Part shown: piece after piece, positions 35,048-44,686 of the stretch
Numbering within the stretch: the stretch's first letter is position 1
Layout of the letters: every line of letters begins with the position of its first letter
Assembly: GCA_005239435.1 (NCBI GenBank)
Contig: SZNP01000001.1
Span: 744,001-808,000 of the forward strand
From: Halorussus salinisoli
GTDB taxonomy: Archaea; Halobacteriota; Halobacteria; Halobacteriales; Haladaptataceae
Length of the DNA: 64,000 bases
Reading direction: 5' to 3'
Notes under the pieces: model-generated
What the model was told of the DNA's origin: nothing
Database searches by the model: none
What the model saw: the letters and a program-made list of their open reading frames with translations, nothing else
Translations under genes and position numbers: made by a program

Positions 35048-35085
35048 AGCGCGTCGTCGATCGTCACGTCAGAAGAAGCGACCCG

Positions 35086-36336
35086 TCAGACCGGTTCGCC
35101 AAAGGCGTACACCGTACTGTGGCCCGTGACCTCCACGTCTACGAAGTCGCCGACTTCGACGCCGTGGTCGTCGGCGCTCTGGACGATGACCTGCCGATAG
35201 GCCTCGTCGTAGCACTTCACCGAATCGCCCGTGCCCTCTTCGACCACCAGCACCTGATGGGTCTCGCCGACCATCGAGTCGTAGGCGTCGGCCACCACGT
35301 CCATCTTCAGGTCGGTCATCGCCTTCGAGCGGTCCTTCTTGGTCTGGCCACCCAGACCCTTCATGTCGGCGGCGTCGGTGCCGGGCCGCTTGGAGAACCG
35401 CGTGACGTTTATCTTCTCGGGGCGGGTCTCGCGCAGGAGCGCCATGCTCTGGGCGTGGTCTTCCTCCTCCTCGGTCGGGAAGCCGACGATGAAGTCGGTC
35501 GAGAGCGTCCAGTAGTCGAGATACTCGTCGAAGGTCTCGACGATTTCGACGTACTCCGAGACCTGGTGCTGGCGTCGCATGTCGCCCAGCACGTCGTCGC
35601 TTCCGGACTGAACCGGCGCGTGGATGAAGTTGTAGAGCTTCTCGTTCTCGGCGAACACCTCGGCCAACTCCTCGCGGATGCCGTGGACGCCCTTCGGGTT
35701 CGCCATCCCGACGCGCACCCGGAAGTCGCCCTCGATGTCGCAGATGCGGTCGAGCAGTTCGTGCAACTTGCGCTCGCCCTCGTCCCACCCGTAGACGCCG
35801 GTGTCCTGGCCGGTAATCCGTATCTCCTTCGCGCCCGCGTGGACCAGCGCGCGAGCCTTCTCGACGTTCTCTTCGACCGGCGGCGAGTCGATTTTGCCGG
35901 TCGCCTGCTTGGTGATGCAGTACGAGCAATCGGACATGCACCCGCGAGCGATGGGGAGAATGCCGATGACTCCATCCAGCACCGGGTCGGCGTCGGGCGT
36001 GGTCGTCGGACACTCGCCGTTCGTGACCGCCTCGGGCACCTCTTCCCAGTGGAGCACGTCGGCGTCTACCTCGGCCTTCTGGAACTCCTCGCCCTGCGCG
36101 AGCGCCATGCAACCCGTCACGATGAGGTCCGCCGTCTCCGCTTCGAGTTCTTCGGCCCGCCGGAGCATGTTGCGCTCGGTCTTCTCGACCACCGTACAGG
36201 TGTTGAGAATCGCGACGTCGGCCTCGTCGGGACCGTCGACGCGGTGGTGGCCCGCGTCGCGGAGCCGCCGCTCTATCTGGCGGCTCTCGCCCCGGTTCGA
36301 CGTGCAACCGTAGGTCTCGATGTGATACCGGGCCAT
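35086..36336 (-). CDS. tRNA threonylcarbamoyladenosine methylthiotransferase (MtaB/e-MtaB)
   Basis: 416 residues from the ATG at 36336. The N-terminal UPF0004 domain has Cys at about 11, 47 and 76 for the auxiliary [4Fe-4S] cluster. The radical SAM motif is CMSDCSYC (Cys 133, 137, 140, Cx3Cx2C). The core FIVGFPTEEEEDHAQSM follows, and the C-terminal TRAM domain ends VDVEVTGHSTVYAFG. The enzyme converts t6A37 to ms2t6A37 in ANN-decoding tRNAs. The e-MtaB (CDKAL1-like) subgroup is the archaeal and eukaryotic one. It is the second tRNA-modification gene in the window; RaSEA is another. Confidence 0.92.
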   Translation of the reverse strand: MARYHIETYGCTSNRGESRQIERRLRDAGHHRVDGPDEADVAILNTCTVVEKTERNMLRRAEELEAETADLIVTGCMALAQGEEFQKAEVDADVLHWEEVPEAVTNGECPTTTPDADPVLDGVIGILPIARGCMSDCSYCITKQATGKIDSPPVEENVEKARALVHAGAKEIRITGQDTGVYGWDEGERKLHELLDRICDIEGDFRVRVGMANPKGVHGIREELAEVFAENEKLYNFIHAPVQSGSDDVLGDMRRQHQVSEYVEIVETFDEYLDYWTLSTDFIVGFPTEEEEDHAQSMALLRETRPEKINVTRFSKRPGTDAADMKGLGGQTKKDRSKAMTDLKMDVVADAYDSMVGETHQVLVVEEGTGDSVKCYDEAYRQVIVQSADDHGVEVGDFVDVEVTGHSTVYAFGEPV

Positions 36337-36464
36337 TCGCTGTGCGTTCGTTTCGGCTACGCGGGCAAAAGCGCGACGGATTGGCACCGACCGTTTCCAG
36401 CGGTTGGTCGCGGCGAGCGCCGTCGGCACAACCATCTTGCCCGTCGAGGTTCACGTTCCACGAC

Positions 36465-37472
36465 GTGTTACGGGTCGCGTGGTACTTCCTCGTCGCCGTC
36501 GTCGCGACTGGCGTCATCTGGAAGGGGAGTGTTCTACTGGAGGAGTCCGCCGAGAAGTTGGCCGCGTACTACGGCTTGCCCGCAATCGTGCAGGGGGCCG
36601 TCGTCGCCGCCGTCGGGTCGAGTTTTCCCGAACTGTCCAGCACTGTCCTCGCCTCGCTCGTTCACGACGACTTCGAACTCGGTGTCGCGGCCATCATCGG
36701 GTCGGCGGTGTTCAACATCCTCGTGATTCCGGCGGCGTCGGCGCTCGCGGGCACCGGGGTCCTCCAGTCGGACCGCGACGTGGTGTTCAAGGAGGCCCAG
36801 TTCTACATGGTCTCGGTGGCGACCCTGCTGGTCACGTTCTCGTTCGCGGTCATCTACTACCCGCTCCCGGACGCGGGGCTCTCCGGGAGTCTCACCCGGC
36901 CGCTCGCGCTGATTCCGGTCGCGCTCTACGGACTCTACGTCTTCCTCCAGTATCTCGACACGCGGGACATGCGCGAGAAGCGAACCGTCGACGCGAGTCC
37001 CCTGCGGCTCTGGGGCGTCCTCGGCGCGAGTCTCGTGGTCATCGTCGCGGGCGTCGAAGGGCTCGTGCAGGCGGTGCTGGCGTTCGAGGAGATATTCGGG
37101 ATTCCGAGTTTCTTCTGGGGGTTGACGGTCCTCGCGGTCGTGACCAGCCTCCCCGACACCTTCGTCAGCGTCAAGTCGGCCCAGAAGGGCGAGGGCGTGA
37201 CCAGCCTCGCCAACGTCCTCGGGAGCAACGTCTTCGACCTGCTCGTGGCGCTCCCGGCGGGCGTCCTCGTGGCCGGAACGATGCCCGTGAACTTCGCGGT
37301 CGTGGTCCCGATGATGGGCGCGCTGACCGCCGCGACCGTCCTCTTCTTCGCGGTGGTCCGGACCGACCTCGAACTCACGGACCCGGAGGCCTACGGCCTG
37401 CTGGTGGCCTACGCGGTGTTCGTCGGGTGGCTCTTGCTGGAGACGCTCGGCGTGACGAGTCTGTTAGCGTAA
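36465..37472 (+). CDS. CaCA family Na+/Ca2+ antiporter
   Basis: 335 residues with ten hydrophobic segments. The alpha-repeats are VGSSFPELSSTVLASLVHDDFELGVAAIIGSAVFNIL (first) and TVLAVVTSLPDTFVSVKSAQKGEGVTSLANVLGSNVFDLLVA (second), both with the GSxxPE/SLPD and GSNxFN/D motifs that bind Ca2+ and Na+. The GTG at 36465 is chosen because upstream residues are Arg/Ser-rich and non-coding in style. It exports Ca2+ using the sodium gradient. It is transcribed divergently from MtaB. Confidence 0.85.
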   Translation: MLRVAWYFLVAVVATGVIWKGSVLLEESAEKLAAYYGLPAIVQGAVVAAVGSSFPELSSTVLASLVHDDFELGVAAIIGSAVFNILVIPAASALAGTGVLQSDRDVVFKEAQFYMVSVATLLVTFSFAVIYYPLPDAGLSGSLTRPLALIPVALYGLYVFLQYLDTRDMREKRTVDASPLRLWGVLGASLVVIVAGVEGLVQAVLAFEEIFGIPSFFWGLTVLAVVTSLPDTFVSVKSAQKGEGVTSLANVLGSNVFDLLVALPAGVLVAGTMPVNFAVVVPMMGALTAATVLFFAVVRTDLELTDPEAYGLLVAYAVFVGWLLLETLGVTSLLA

Positions 37473-37540
37473 CTCCCTTTCCGCGGCGATTCTACCGTAA
37501 ACGTATCCCGAGTAGAAAACGACCGTTTCATCTACCACGA

Positions 37541-37597
37541 CTCGGACACGTTTATCGCCGATTCGGTGTGTCCTCGATGCGAGGCGACGTGTCCGAG
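37541..37597. other. Possible structured RNA or cruciform: 10-bp outer stem with inner hairpins
   Basis: CTCGGACACG (37541-37550) pairs exactly with CGTGTCCGAG (37588-37597). Inside, CCTCG-atg-CGAGG (37572-37584) forms a small hairpin, and CGCC (37557-37560) and GGCG (37583-37586) could pair too. The structure lies in a 450-nt gap without a gene (37473-37923), and either strand could be transcribed. No known RNA family was recognised. Confidence 0.3.
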
Positions 37598-37805
37598 AGA
37601 AGTCACGAACCTCAGATAGGTTCGACCGAAATCGGTTGGCGGTGGCGATTCGCAGGCACGTTGCCCGTTTTTCGGCGGGTGACTCGACCGGTCCGCCGTC
37701 TTTATTTCGTCGATATCTTAGATGCGTGTCCGTTTCGCCGCGTTTCACTTGGATTTCCGTCGGCTCGCGGGAAGGGATAGGAATCTGAAATATAGGGTAA
37801 GCCCC

Positions 37806-37828
37806 CGGTTTTCGGAGCCTGAAAACCG
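37806..37828. repeat. Hairpin upstream of the mechanosensitive-channel-like gene
   Basis: CGGTTTTC (37806-37813) pairs exactly with GAAAACCG (37821-37828) across a 7-nt loop. It is 96 nt before the ATG at 37924. It may be a 5'-leader structure or an operator; no motif names it. Confidence 0.35.
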
Positions 37829-37923
37829 CGTCGGAGCGGTCAAGTTCCTGAACCCGGTATGCGGCCAAGAACAAACTACTCCTATCACTTGGTGTCAACT
37901 GCCGGTCTCCCCGGCGAGAAACC

Positions 37924-38703
37924 ATGAACGGACCATACGTACCACTACAAGCAAACGGTGGAGAACTGTTCGGAAATCTACCGGAATGGCTCGGCAACGC
38001 CCTCTCGGAAATCGTGGCCGCGCTCCCGCGACTTATCGGCGCTATCGTCATACTGATCATCGGTTGGATCGTCGGCAAGGCGCTCGGGAAGGTCGTCGCC
38101 GGCGTCGCCGACAAGGTCGGAATCGACCAGAGCGCGCAGGGAACGCCGCTCGGCCGGATGATGGGCGACTCGCGTGACGCGTTGTCGAACTTCCTCGGGT
38201 CGGTGACGGCGTGGTTCGTCTACGCACTGGCCATCCTCGCGGCGGCGAACACGCTCGCCATCCCCATCCTCTCGGAGTGGATAGCGACCGCGGTGTCGTA
38301 CCTCCCGGCGTTCATCGCCGGACTGCTGGTCATCATCGGCGGGTTCATCGTCGCCGACTTCATCGGCGACGCCATCACCCGGACCCGCGCGGCGACCCAG
38401 TCGGCGTACACCACGTACTTCGCCACCGGCGTCCGGATGTTCCTGTACTTCACCGCCGTCGTCATCGGTCTCGACACGATGGGTATCGACGTGGAGCTGC
38501 TGTACATCTTCGCACAGGCACTCGCGTGGGGCCTCGCGGCCGGTCTCGCGCTCGCCATCGGCGTCGGCTTCGGATGGGGGAGCAAGGACTACATCGCCAA
38601 CAACATGAACCGCTGGGCGGGTAGCGCCCGGAGTAGCGCGTCGAGCATGTCGTCGCAGGAGCAGGGCCAGAGCCAAGGCCCGCCCTCGGGCGACGACGAC
38701 TGA
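37924..38703 (+). CDS. Conserved TM-helix / mechanosensitive-channel-like protein (CmpX-type)
   Basis: 259 residues. About five membrane helices start at ALPRLIGAIVILIIGWIVGKALGKVVAGVADKVGID, an MscS TM-helix repeat style. ALAIGVGFGWGSKDYIANNMNRWA is the MscS-like final helix with the Gly-Ala-Gly run, after which the beta domain is missing. The C-terminal tail is Ser/Gln-rich. Proteins of this form (CmpX family) affect envelope stress or osmotic gating but need not be channels. The gene precedes the YihY gene on the same strand. Confidence 0.8.
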   Translation: MNGPYVPLQANGGELFGNLPEWLGNALSEIVAALPRLIGAIVILIIGWIVGKALGKVVAGVADKVGIDQSAQGTPLGRMMGDSRDALSNFLGSVTAWFVYALAILAAANTLAIPILSEWIATAVSYLPAFIAGLLVIIGGFIVADFIGDAITRTRAATQSAYTTYFATGVRMFLYFTAVVIGLDTMGIDVELLYIFAQALAWGLAAGLALAIGVGFGWGSKDYIANNMNRWAGSARSSASSMSSQEQGQSQGPPSGDDD

Positions 38704-38786
38704 GACGCACCGCACCGACGACCGAGCCACCTCTGTCGGGCCGACCGGCCGTGTGAGTTTTTTGACTGACTATCGGAACGCTAACT

Positions 38787-39866
38787 ATGGGAACTGTCTC
38801 ACGGGCACGGGGGTTCGTAAAGCGAGTGTACTCGGACTTCTCCGAGAAGAACGTGACGTTCATGGCGGCGGGTATCGCGTACAACGCGTTCGTCTCGCTC
38901 GCGCCGATGCTCCTGTTGCTTCTGCTGGTCGTCTCCGCGTTCGGCGGCGGTCTCGAAGGTCGAATCGTCGCGGTCGCCGGCAACTGGCTTCCCGGCCCGA
39001 TAGCGAACGTGGTCCAGCAGATATTCGAGGGAGAGTCGTCGGCCGCCGGGGCGTCGGTCGTCGGTCTCGTCGTCCTCGTGTGGGGAACGCTCAAGATATT
39101 CCGCGGTCTCGACACGGCCTTCTCCGAGATTTACGAGACCGAGAACAAGAACTCGTTCGTGGATCAGTTGAAGGACGGTCTGGTCGTGCTTGTCGCGCTG
39201 GTCGTCGCTATCGTCTCGACTATTGGTCTCACGGTCGCGTTCTCCCGGTTCTCGGACACGATACCGTTTCTCGGAATCCTGACGCCGCTGGTCCTCGTCG
39301 CCGGACTCGTCCTCGCGTTCTACCCGATGTACTATCGGTTCCCCGACACCGACGTCGGTCTAGACGACGTACTGCCGGGCGTGGTGTTCGCCGCGGTCGG
39401 ATGGGCGGCACTTCAGGGTCTCTTCCAGGTGTATCTCACGTTCAAGGACCCCGGTTCGGGAAGCTTCTTCGGGAGCGTCGTCCTCGTCGTCACGTACCTC
39501 TACTTCTCCGGGCTTGTCCTGCTGCTCGGTGCCGTCATCAACGCCGTCATCGGCGAACACTCGTCGGGCCAACCCGGCGGGGTGGGACGCGGAGCGACCA
39601 GTTACGACACCGAACGCGAGGAGACGCTCGACCGCGACGAACTCGCCGCCTACCTCGGCGACCTCCGGAGCGAACTGGCCGGTCGCTACGACGGGATGAG
39701 GCCGACCACCGACTCCGACGACGGAGACCGACACCCACGTCCGGACGGTGACGTGGAACTGGTCGAACACCAGACGGTAGACGGCGACGAGCGCCGCTGG
39801 ACGGTCACGCTCCAGTGGGACGTTGCCGAGGAAATCGACGCGAGCGAATCGCCCGCCGACGACTGA
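38787..39866 (+). CDS. YihY/virulence factor BrkB family membrane protein
   Basis: 359 residues. Six membrane helices lie between residues about 30 and 250, with the YihY signature at the start (FVKRVYSDFSEKNVTFMAAGIAYNAFVSLAPMLLLLL). The last 110 residues are a soluble Asp/Glu/Arg-rich tail, long compared with bacterial YihY. The family role is unclear; RNase BN was a former misassignment. It follows the CmpX-like gene, 83 nt away. Confidence 0.85.
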   Translation: MGTVSRARGFVKRVYSDFSEKNVTFMAAGIAYNAFVSLAPMLLLLLLVVSAFGGGLEGRIVAVAGNWLPGPIANVVQQIFEGESSAAGASVVGLVVLVWGTLKIFRGLDTAFSEIYETENKNSFVDQLKDGLVVLVALVVAIVSTIGLTVAFSRFSDTIPFLGILTPLVLVAGLVLAFYPMYYRFPDTDVGLDDVLPGVVFAAVGWAALQGLFQVYLTFKDPGSGSFFGSVVLVVTYLYFSGLVLLLGAVINAVIGEHSSGQPGGVGRGATSYDTEREETLDRDELAAYLGDLRSELAGRYDGMRPTTDSDDGDRHPRPDGDVELVEHQTVDGDERRWTVTLQWDVAEEIDASESPADD

Positions 39867-39931
39867 CCGACCGGTATCCGGCGTAGCTGTAACCGGAAAG
39901 ACATTTGTGGCGGCGGTCTGAACGCCGAGTC

Positions 39932-41140
39932 GTGCCCTCCCGAAGACGCTTCCTCGCCGCCGCCGCGTCGGCGGGTACCGCCACGTTAGCCGGTTGTACC
40001 GGTGACCGAGACCACGACGACGCCGCAGACGCCGCGGGCGACGCGACCGACTGGCCGACGCTCGGCCACGACGCCGCGAACACAGGCTACAACCCGAACG
40101 GTCGCGGTCCGGAATCGGGCGTCCGCGAACGATGGCAGACCGACCTCTCGTCGGCGACGGCCCCGCCGGTCGTGGCCGACGGCAGGGTGTACGTCGCCTC
40201 GGGCGACGACCTCCACTGCTTCGCCGCGGACGACGGCGGGGAGGTCTGGACGCATCCACTCCGCGAAGACGCCGCGATGGTCCTGTGGTCGGCCCCCACG
40301 GTACGCGACGGGAAAGCGTACGTCTCGGCCGGACACGACGAGGGACTTCGAGTCCTCGACGCGAAGACGGGCGAGGAACTCCGCGAGTTCGCCACGCGCG
40401 GGGAGGTCTCGGGCGCGCCGCGCTTCGACCGGGACGGCCGCTGGGCGTTCGTCGCCACGCGCGAAGGTTGGGTCCACTGCTTCGACCTCGAAGCGGGGTC
40501 GGAGAACTGGCGAACGGAGGTGTTCGGCCACGTCGTCGCGCCGGTCGCGGTTCCGAAACACGGCTCTCTCCTCTACGTGGCGACCGAGGCCGGCGAGGTG
40601 TACGCCCTCTCGAAGAGCGACGGCGAGGGGTCGTGGCGACAGAAGGTCCCCGGCACGATTCAGGTCGCTCCGGCGGTCGTCGGCCGGGACGTCTACGTCG
40701 CGCCCTTCGGCGGCCAGGTCCACGCGCTCTCGGCGGAGGACGCGGGCGCGATAGCGTGGTCGAGCGAGGAGCGTGCGTCCACCGAACACCACCTCACGGT
40801 CGCCGACGGTCGGATCTTCGGGACCGACGGCGATGGGGTTCTGGCGATCGACACCGAGTCGGGGACGACCGATTGGAGGGTCTCGATGCCCGACCACGCC
40901 AACTGCGCGCCAGCGGTCGCCGGCGACACGGTCTACGTCGGCGACGAGTCGGGCCACGTCCACGCCGTGAAGACGGGCGGCGCAACCGGCGTCGGCGGTC
41001 TGCGGTTCGGTGCGCGCCGCTGGAAGACCGACCTCGGGGGCCGCGTTCGAGAGGGCGTGACGGTCGCCGACGGTCGACTCTACGCCTACACCGCCCCGCC
41101 GGAGGAACCGACGCGGCTTCACGCGCTCGAAGAACCGTAG
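39932..41140 (+). CDS. Tat lipoprotein with PQQ-like beta-propeller
   Basis: 402 residues from the GTG at 39932. It opens PSRRRFLAAAASAGTATLAG and then C: a Tat RR followed by a lipobox LAGC, so the Cys is lipidated and the protein sits on the outer face of the membrane. Repeated blade motifs with A-x-D/G-G-x-V-x-W (DDGGEVWTHPL, DLEAGSENWRTEV, DTESGTTDWRVSM) give a PQQ/WD-like propeller of about seven blades. It may be a PQQ-enzyme relative or a BamB-like scaffold; the cofactor residues are not clear. The alternative TTG start at 39905 is less likely. Confidence 0.82.
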   Translation: MPSRRRFLAAAASAGTATLAGCTGDRDHDDAADAAGDATDWPTLGHDAANTGYNPNGRGPESGVRERWQTDLSSATAPPVVADGRVYVASGDDLHCFAADDGGEVWTHPLREDAAMVLWSAPTVRDGKAYVSAGHDEGLRVLDAKTGEELREFATRGEVSGAPRFDRDGRWAFVATREGWVHCFDLEAGSENWRTEVFGHVVAPVAVPKHGSLLYVATEAGEVYALSKSDGEGSWRQKVPGTIQVAPAVVGRDVYVAPFGGQVHALSAEDAGAIAWSSEERASTEHHLTVADGRIFGTDGDGVLAIDTESGTTDWRVSMPDHANCAPAVAGDTVYVGDESGHVHAVKTGGATGVGGLRFGARRWKTDLGGRVREGVTVADGRLYAYTAPPEEPTRLHALEEP

Positions 41141-41158
41141 AAAAGAGAGGACTTCACG

Positions 41159-41800
41159 TCAGTAGTTCTGCCGGAAGTCCTCCACGATTTCGACGCCGGA
41201 ACTCGCACCGATGCGCTCGGCCCCGGCGTCGAGCATGGCTCTGGCCTGCTCGTAGTTCCCGACGCCGCCGCTGGCCTTGACGGGCAGGTACTCGCTCATC
41301 AGTTCCACGTCCGGGACTTCCGCACCGCCGTCTGCGAACCCGGTCGAGGTCTTGACGAACGCGGCGTCGGCCTCCTCGGCGGCCGCGCACGCTCGGCGCT
41401 TCTCGTCGTCGGAGAGCAGGGCGGTCTCGACGATGACCTTCACCGGGACGGGGACCGCGGCGACGACCTCCTCGACGTCCTCGCGCACGGTCTCGTCTTC
41501 TCCGGCCTTCAGACGCCCGATGTTGATAACCACGTCCAACTCGTCCGCGCCGTCCTCGTAGGCGACGACGGCCTCGTCGCGCTTGGTCGCCGTCGCGTTC
41601 TGGCCGTGCGGGAACCCGACGACGGTTGCGAGAGTGACTTCGGGAGCGTACTCGGCGGCCTCGGCGACGTAGCACGGCGGGATGCAGGCGTTCATGCCGT
41701 ACTCGTCGGCTTCGTCGAGGACCCGTTTCACGTCGCTCAGGGTGGTCTCCGCCCCGAGAACGGTGTGATCTATCTTCGCGGCGAGGTCTCGGTCGTTCAT
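41159..41800 (-). CDS. deoC: Deoxyribose-phosphate aldolase
   Basis: 213 residues from the ATG at 41800. The family signatures are [10 protein letters not shown], the catalytic Lys in [10 protein letters not shown] (Schiff-base region near residue 130) and [20 protein letters not shown] (Lys near 160). It cleaves 2-deoxyribose-5-phosphate to glyceraldehyde-3-phosphate and acetaldehyde, completing nucleoside catabolism. The downstream propeller gene is convergent with it. Confidence 0.93.
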   Translation of the reverse strand: MNDRDLAAKIDHTVLGAETTLSDVKRVLDEADEYGMNACIPPCYVAEAAEYAPEVTLATVVGFPHGQNATATKRDEAVVAYEDGADELDVVINIGRLKAGEDETVREDVEEVVAAVPVPVKVIVETALLSDDEKRRACAAAEEADAAFVKTSTGFADGGAEVPDVELMSEYLPVKASGGVGNYEQARAMLDAGAERIGASSGVEIVEDFRQNY

Positions 41801-42224
41801 ACTCGGACGTGACACGTCGCGGCAGTAAAAAGGCGGTTATCCGCGGCACCGATTCGGCTCGGCGGTGACGATTTGGTTAGAGGACACCTATTTAATTGTT
41901 ATCACAATAATTTCGATTTCCTCCCGTGTATTTTCATTTATTTCGGACGCTCACTGTCGGTCTCGGGCGGCGTCGGGGCCGTCTTCGGAGACGCGACGGC
42001 AGACCGAACAGTCCCCGCTGGTTCACCCGATTGGCCACTCCACTGCTGGTTCGCTCGACCGACCATTCGATGCGGGCGGCTGAAAGGGGCCGGTCGCGCG
42101 ACTGGCCGGGGCTTTCGGAACTAACCCGACCGATTCTCGTCGCACGACACCTCACCGACGACCGCGAACGTGGGAGACCGAGAGTAGATAGTTACTCCCC
42201 GAGCCGCCGAAGACCGCACCGCCC

Positions 42225-42335
42225 CACAGCACCGCAACCGCCTCACACCCGCCTGCGTTGCTCGGCCACGGGTCTGCGCTCTTACACCCGTCACGCGCGC
42301 ACGGGCGCAACCTCGTGGTTCGAAGTTGCGCCAGC
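42225..42335 (-). repeat. Intergenic hairpin repeat, copy 4
   Basis: On the minus strand the hairpin is GGCGCAACTTCG-aacca-CGAGGTTGCGCC with one mismatch (42304-42332). It is followed, going left, by GGGTGTGAGGCGGTTGCGGTGCTGTGGGGCGGTGCGG and ending near GGGGAGTAACTATC. The GAGGCTGGGGAGG section is weak. The surrounding 41801-42387 gap shows no gene; an AT-rich patch at 41880-41945 contains ATTGT-tatc-ACAAT. Confidence 0.5.
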
Positions 42336-42387
42336 GCGCTCCGGGTCGTCTTCCGAGAAGTCGTCCGATCGAGAACCGAAGTCTACG

Positions 42388-42822
42388 CTACGAGGAAAGG
42401 ACGATTCGCGCGAGCACCAGTACCGTCAGCGTCGGGGCGACTGAGAGCGTGCCGAACCCGCCCAAAATCGCCAGTAGCTCCCACGCGTAGAGCAGTCCGG
42501 GACCGCCGACGAGGACCGCCGAGAGCAGGACGCCGACCGCGGCACGGACCCACGGGAGCGTGGCCGGGCCGCCGAGTCCGACCGCGAGAGCGTCCGCCAC
42601 GTCTACGAGGACGACTACCAGCAGGACCCACGAGACCTTGACCCGGGTCGGCCGGGAGACCTTCTCCGGCGGGTCCGGAACCGGGAAGACGAGTCGGATT
42701 CGCTCGGGGAGTTGCATCTCGGGGAGCGAAATCGGCGGGAGTGAGAAGCGGAACCCGGGGTCGTCGTCGCGCTCACGCGGACTCTCGCGGGGTCGGCTCC
42801 GACCGGCGTCCTCGTCAGCCAT
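42388..42822 (-). CDS. Small membrane protein, unknown
   Basis: 144 residues from the ATG at 42822. An acidic cytoplasmic start ending in LPPISLPEMQLPERIRLVFPVPDPPEKV (Pro-rich) is followed by three membrane helices (about residues 60-135) and a four-residue end. The family is not identified. It is 31 nt downstream of tmk on the same strand. Confidence 0.6.
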   Translation of the reverse strand: MADEDAGRSRPRESPRERDDDPGFRFSLPPISLPEMQLPERIRLVFPVPDPPEKVSRPTRVKVSWVLLVVVLVDVADALAVGLGGPATLPWVRAAVGVLLSAVLVGGPGLLYAWELLAILGGFGTLSVAPTLTVLVLARIVLSS

Positions 42823-42852
42823 AACCTGTCTTACGTCACCGAGGCCCAAAGA

Positions 42853-43446
42853 CTATTCGTCGCGGTCCGAGAGCAGTCGCTCGACCGCGACCACCGCCGA
42901 GTCGATTACCTCCTCGGGCGACCGGGTGGCGTCGATGCGGACGAATCGTTCGGGTTCGGCGTCCAGCAGCCGCTCGTAGTTCTGCTGGACTCGGCTCAGG
43001 AACGCGGCCTGCTCGAACTTGTTCGTCGCCCCGCTCCGGGCCGCGCCCGTCTCGGGGTCCACCTCGAAGTAGAGCGTGGCGTCCGGCGGCCGAGTCCACG
43101 GCTGGTGGACGCCGCGGATGTATTCGAGCGGTCGCTTGACTCGGTCCTCGATGCTGACCGCCTGATAGGCGTACCGCGAGTCGGAGTATCGGTCCGAGAC
43201 GACGACCTTCCCGTCTTCGAGCGCGGGCCGAACCGTCTCCGAGAGGTGAGCGGCGTGGTCGGCGGTGTAGAGGAATAGCTCCGCGAGCGAGTCGGCATCG
43301 TCGTCCGACACCGAGCGATTCACCGCCTCGCCGTACCACGTCTCGGTCGGTTCGCGGGTGAAGACGAACTCGGGGAACTCCTCGCGCAGGACCTCCCAGA
43401 CCGTCGTCTTGCCGCTCCCGTCGAGTCCCTCCAAGGTGATGAGCAT
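42853..43446 (-). CDS. tmk: Thymidylate kinase
   Basis: 197 residues. Walker A is [13 protein letters not shown] (near residue 7), [10 protein letters not shown] is the dTMP-binding Glu/Arg segment (near 33), and [14 protein letters not shown] (near 90) is the DR(Y/H) motif. A lid region with [16 protein letters not shown] follows. It phosphorylates dTMP to dTDP. It probably shares a transcript with the membrane protein downstream. Confidence 0.93.
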   Translation of the reverse strand: MLITLEGLDGSGKTTVWEVLREEFPEFVFTREPTETWYGEAVNRSVSDDDADSLAELFLYTADHAAHLSETVRPALEDGKVVVSDRYSDSRYAYQAVSIEDRVKRPLEYIRGVHQPWTRPPDATLYFEVDPETGAARSGATNKFEQAAFLSRVQQNYERLLDAEPERFVRIDATRSPEEVIDSAVVAVERLLSDRDE

Positions 43447-43545
43447 ACTGAAAGGTGGCTTCGGCTCGATATAAAGACCTGCGGGTCACCGTCGAAGCGG
43501 GTTCTCAGCAGTTAGTTTTACTTCCCGTCGGTACGTATTCCTGAT

Positions 43546-44436
43546 ATGAACGTTCTCGTCGTCGGAGGAACGGGTTTCGTCGGCACGCATCTCGTGGCCG
43601 AACTGGCCGACCGGGGCCACGACGTGACGGCGTTGGCGCGTGACCCCGACGAGGCCGACTTCTCCGCGAGCGTCGAGCGAGTGCGAGGCGACGTGACCGC
43701 CTACGACTCCATCGAAGGCGCGTTCGAGGGCCAGGACGCGGCGATAAATCTCGTCGCACTCTCACCCCTGTTCAAGCCCTCCGGCGGGAAGTCCCACATG
43801 GAGGTCCACCTCGGCGGAACGCAGAACGTGGTCGAGGCCGCCGAGGACCACGACGTGCGCAAAATCGTCCAGATGAGCGCGCTCGACGCGAACCCGACCG
43901 GTCCGACCGAGTATCTCCGCGCGAAGGGGCAGGCCGAGCAGGTCGTCGAGGACGCCGACGTGGCCCACACCATCTTCCGGCCCTCGGTCATCTTCGGTGA
44001 CGGCGGCGAGTTCGTCTCGTTCACGAAGACGCTCACGACGCCCTACGTCACGGCCCTGCCCGGCGGCGGACGCTCGCGTTTCCAGCCGATCTGGGTCGAG
44101 GACGTCGTTCCGATACTCGCCGACGGGGTCGAAGCCGACCACGACGGCGAGACGTACGAAATCGGCGGTCCCGAGGTGTTGACGCTGGCCGACGTGACCC
44201 GCCTCGCCTACCGCGCCGACGGAAAGTCGGTGACGGTACTCCCCCTGCCGATGGCGCTCGCGCGAATCGGACTGACCGCGGCCGACCCGATTCCGTTCGT
44301 CCCGTTCGGGGCCGACCAGTATCGGTCGCTCCAACTGGACAACGTCGTAACCCACAACGACGTCGGTGCATTCGGCGTCGAGGAGTCCGACTTGACCACG
44401 CTCGCCGAGTATCTCGGCCTGTCGGACCGGCGGTAG
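43546..44436 (+). CDS. NAD-dependent epimerase/NDUFA9-like SDR
   Basis: 296 residues. It starts MNVLVVGGTGFVGTHLVAELADRGHDV (extended-SDR GxxGxxG). The middle reads GTQNVVEAAEDHDVRKIVQMSALDANPTGPTEYLRAKGQAEQVV (Ser/Tyr-x3-Lys active site weakly kept as YLRAK). RFQPIWVEDVVPILADGVE and GGPEVLTLADVTRLAYRADGK make up the C-terminal domain. This is the NDUFA9/complex-I-subunit-related atypical SDR group found widely in haloarchaea, probably binding NAD(P) and acting in quinone or lipid metabolism. Substrate unknown. Confidence 0.88.
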   Translation: MNVLVVGGTGFVGTHLVAELADRGHDVTALARDPDEADFSASVERVRGDVTAYDSIEGAFEGQDAAINLVALSPLFKPSGGKSHMEVHLGGTQNVVEAAEDHDVRKIVQMSALDANPTGPTEYLRAKGQAEQVVEDADVAHTIFRPSVIFGDGGEFVSFTKTLTTPYVTALPGGGRSRFQPIWVEDVVPILADGVEADHDGETYEIGGPEVLTLADVTRLAYRADGKSVTVLPLPMALARIGLTAADPIPFVPFGADQYRSLQLDNVVTHNDVGAFGVEESDLTTLAEYLGLSDRR

Positions 44437-44686
44437 CCGACCGACAAATCGGAGTCCGACGAGCGTCTGACGCGAGCGCAACTCCCGGTCGTTCTCGACA
44501 TCTCTGGTTGCGTATAAACTTAAAGGGACATGTTCGAGAACTGGTGGTGGATTCCACTTGAGAGAAACGTCGGCGTACTGTCTTGCGATTTCTCGTAATG
44601 GGTCGTTTCTGTTTGTCGTGGAACGGACCAAAAAGATTATCACCCCTTCGCGGTTGTGTTTCTCCCAACGGAGTACGGTCCGGAAA

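Noticed and set aside
42258..42641. 127-codon rightward ORF over repeat copy 4 and the membrane-protein gene
   Set aside because: Arg/Pro-rich residues across a repeat and the antisense of a membrane-protein gene; no coding signal.
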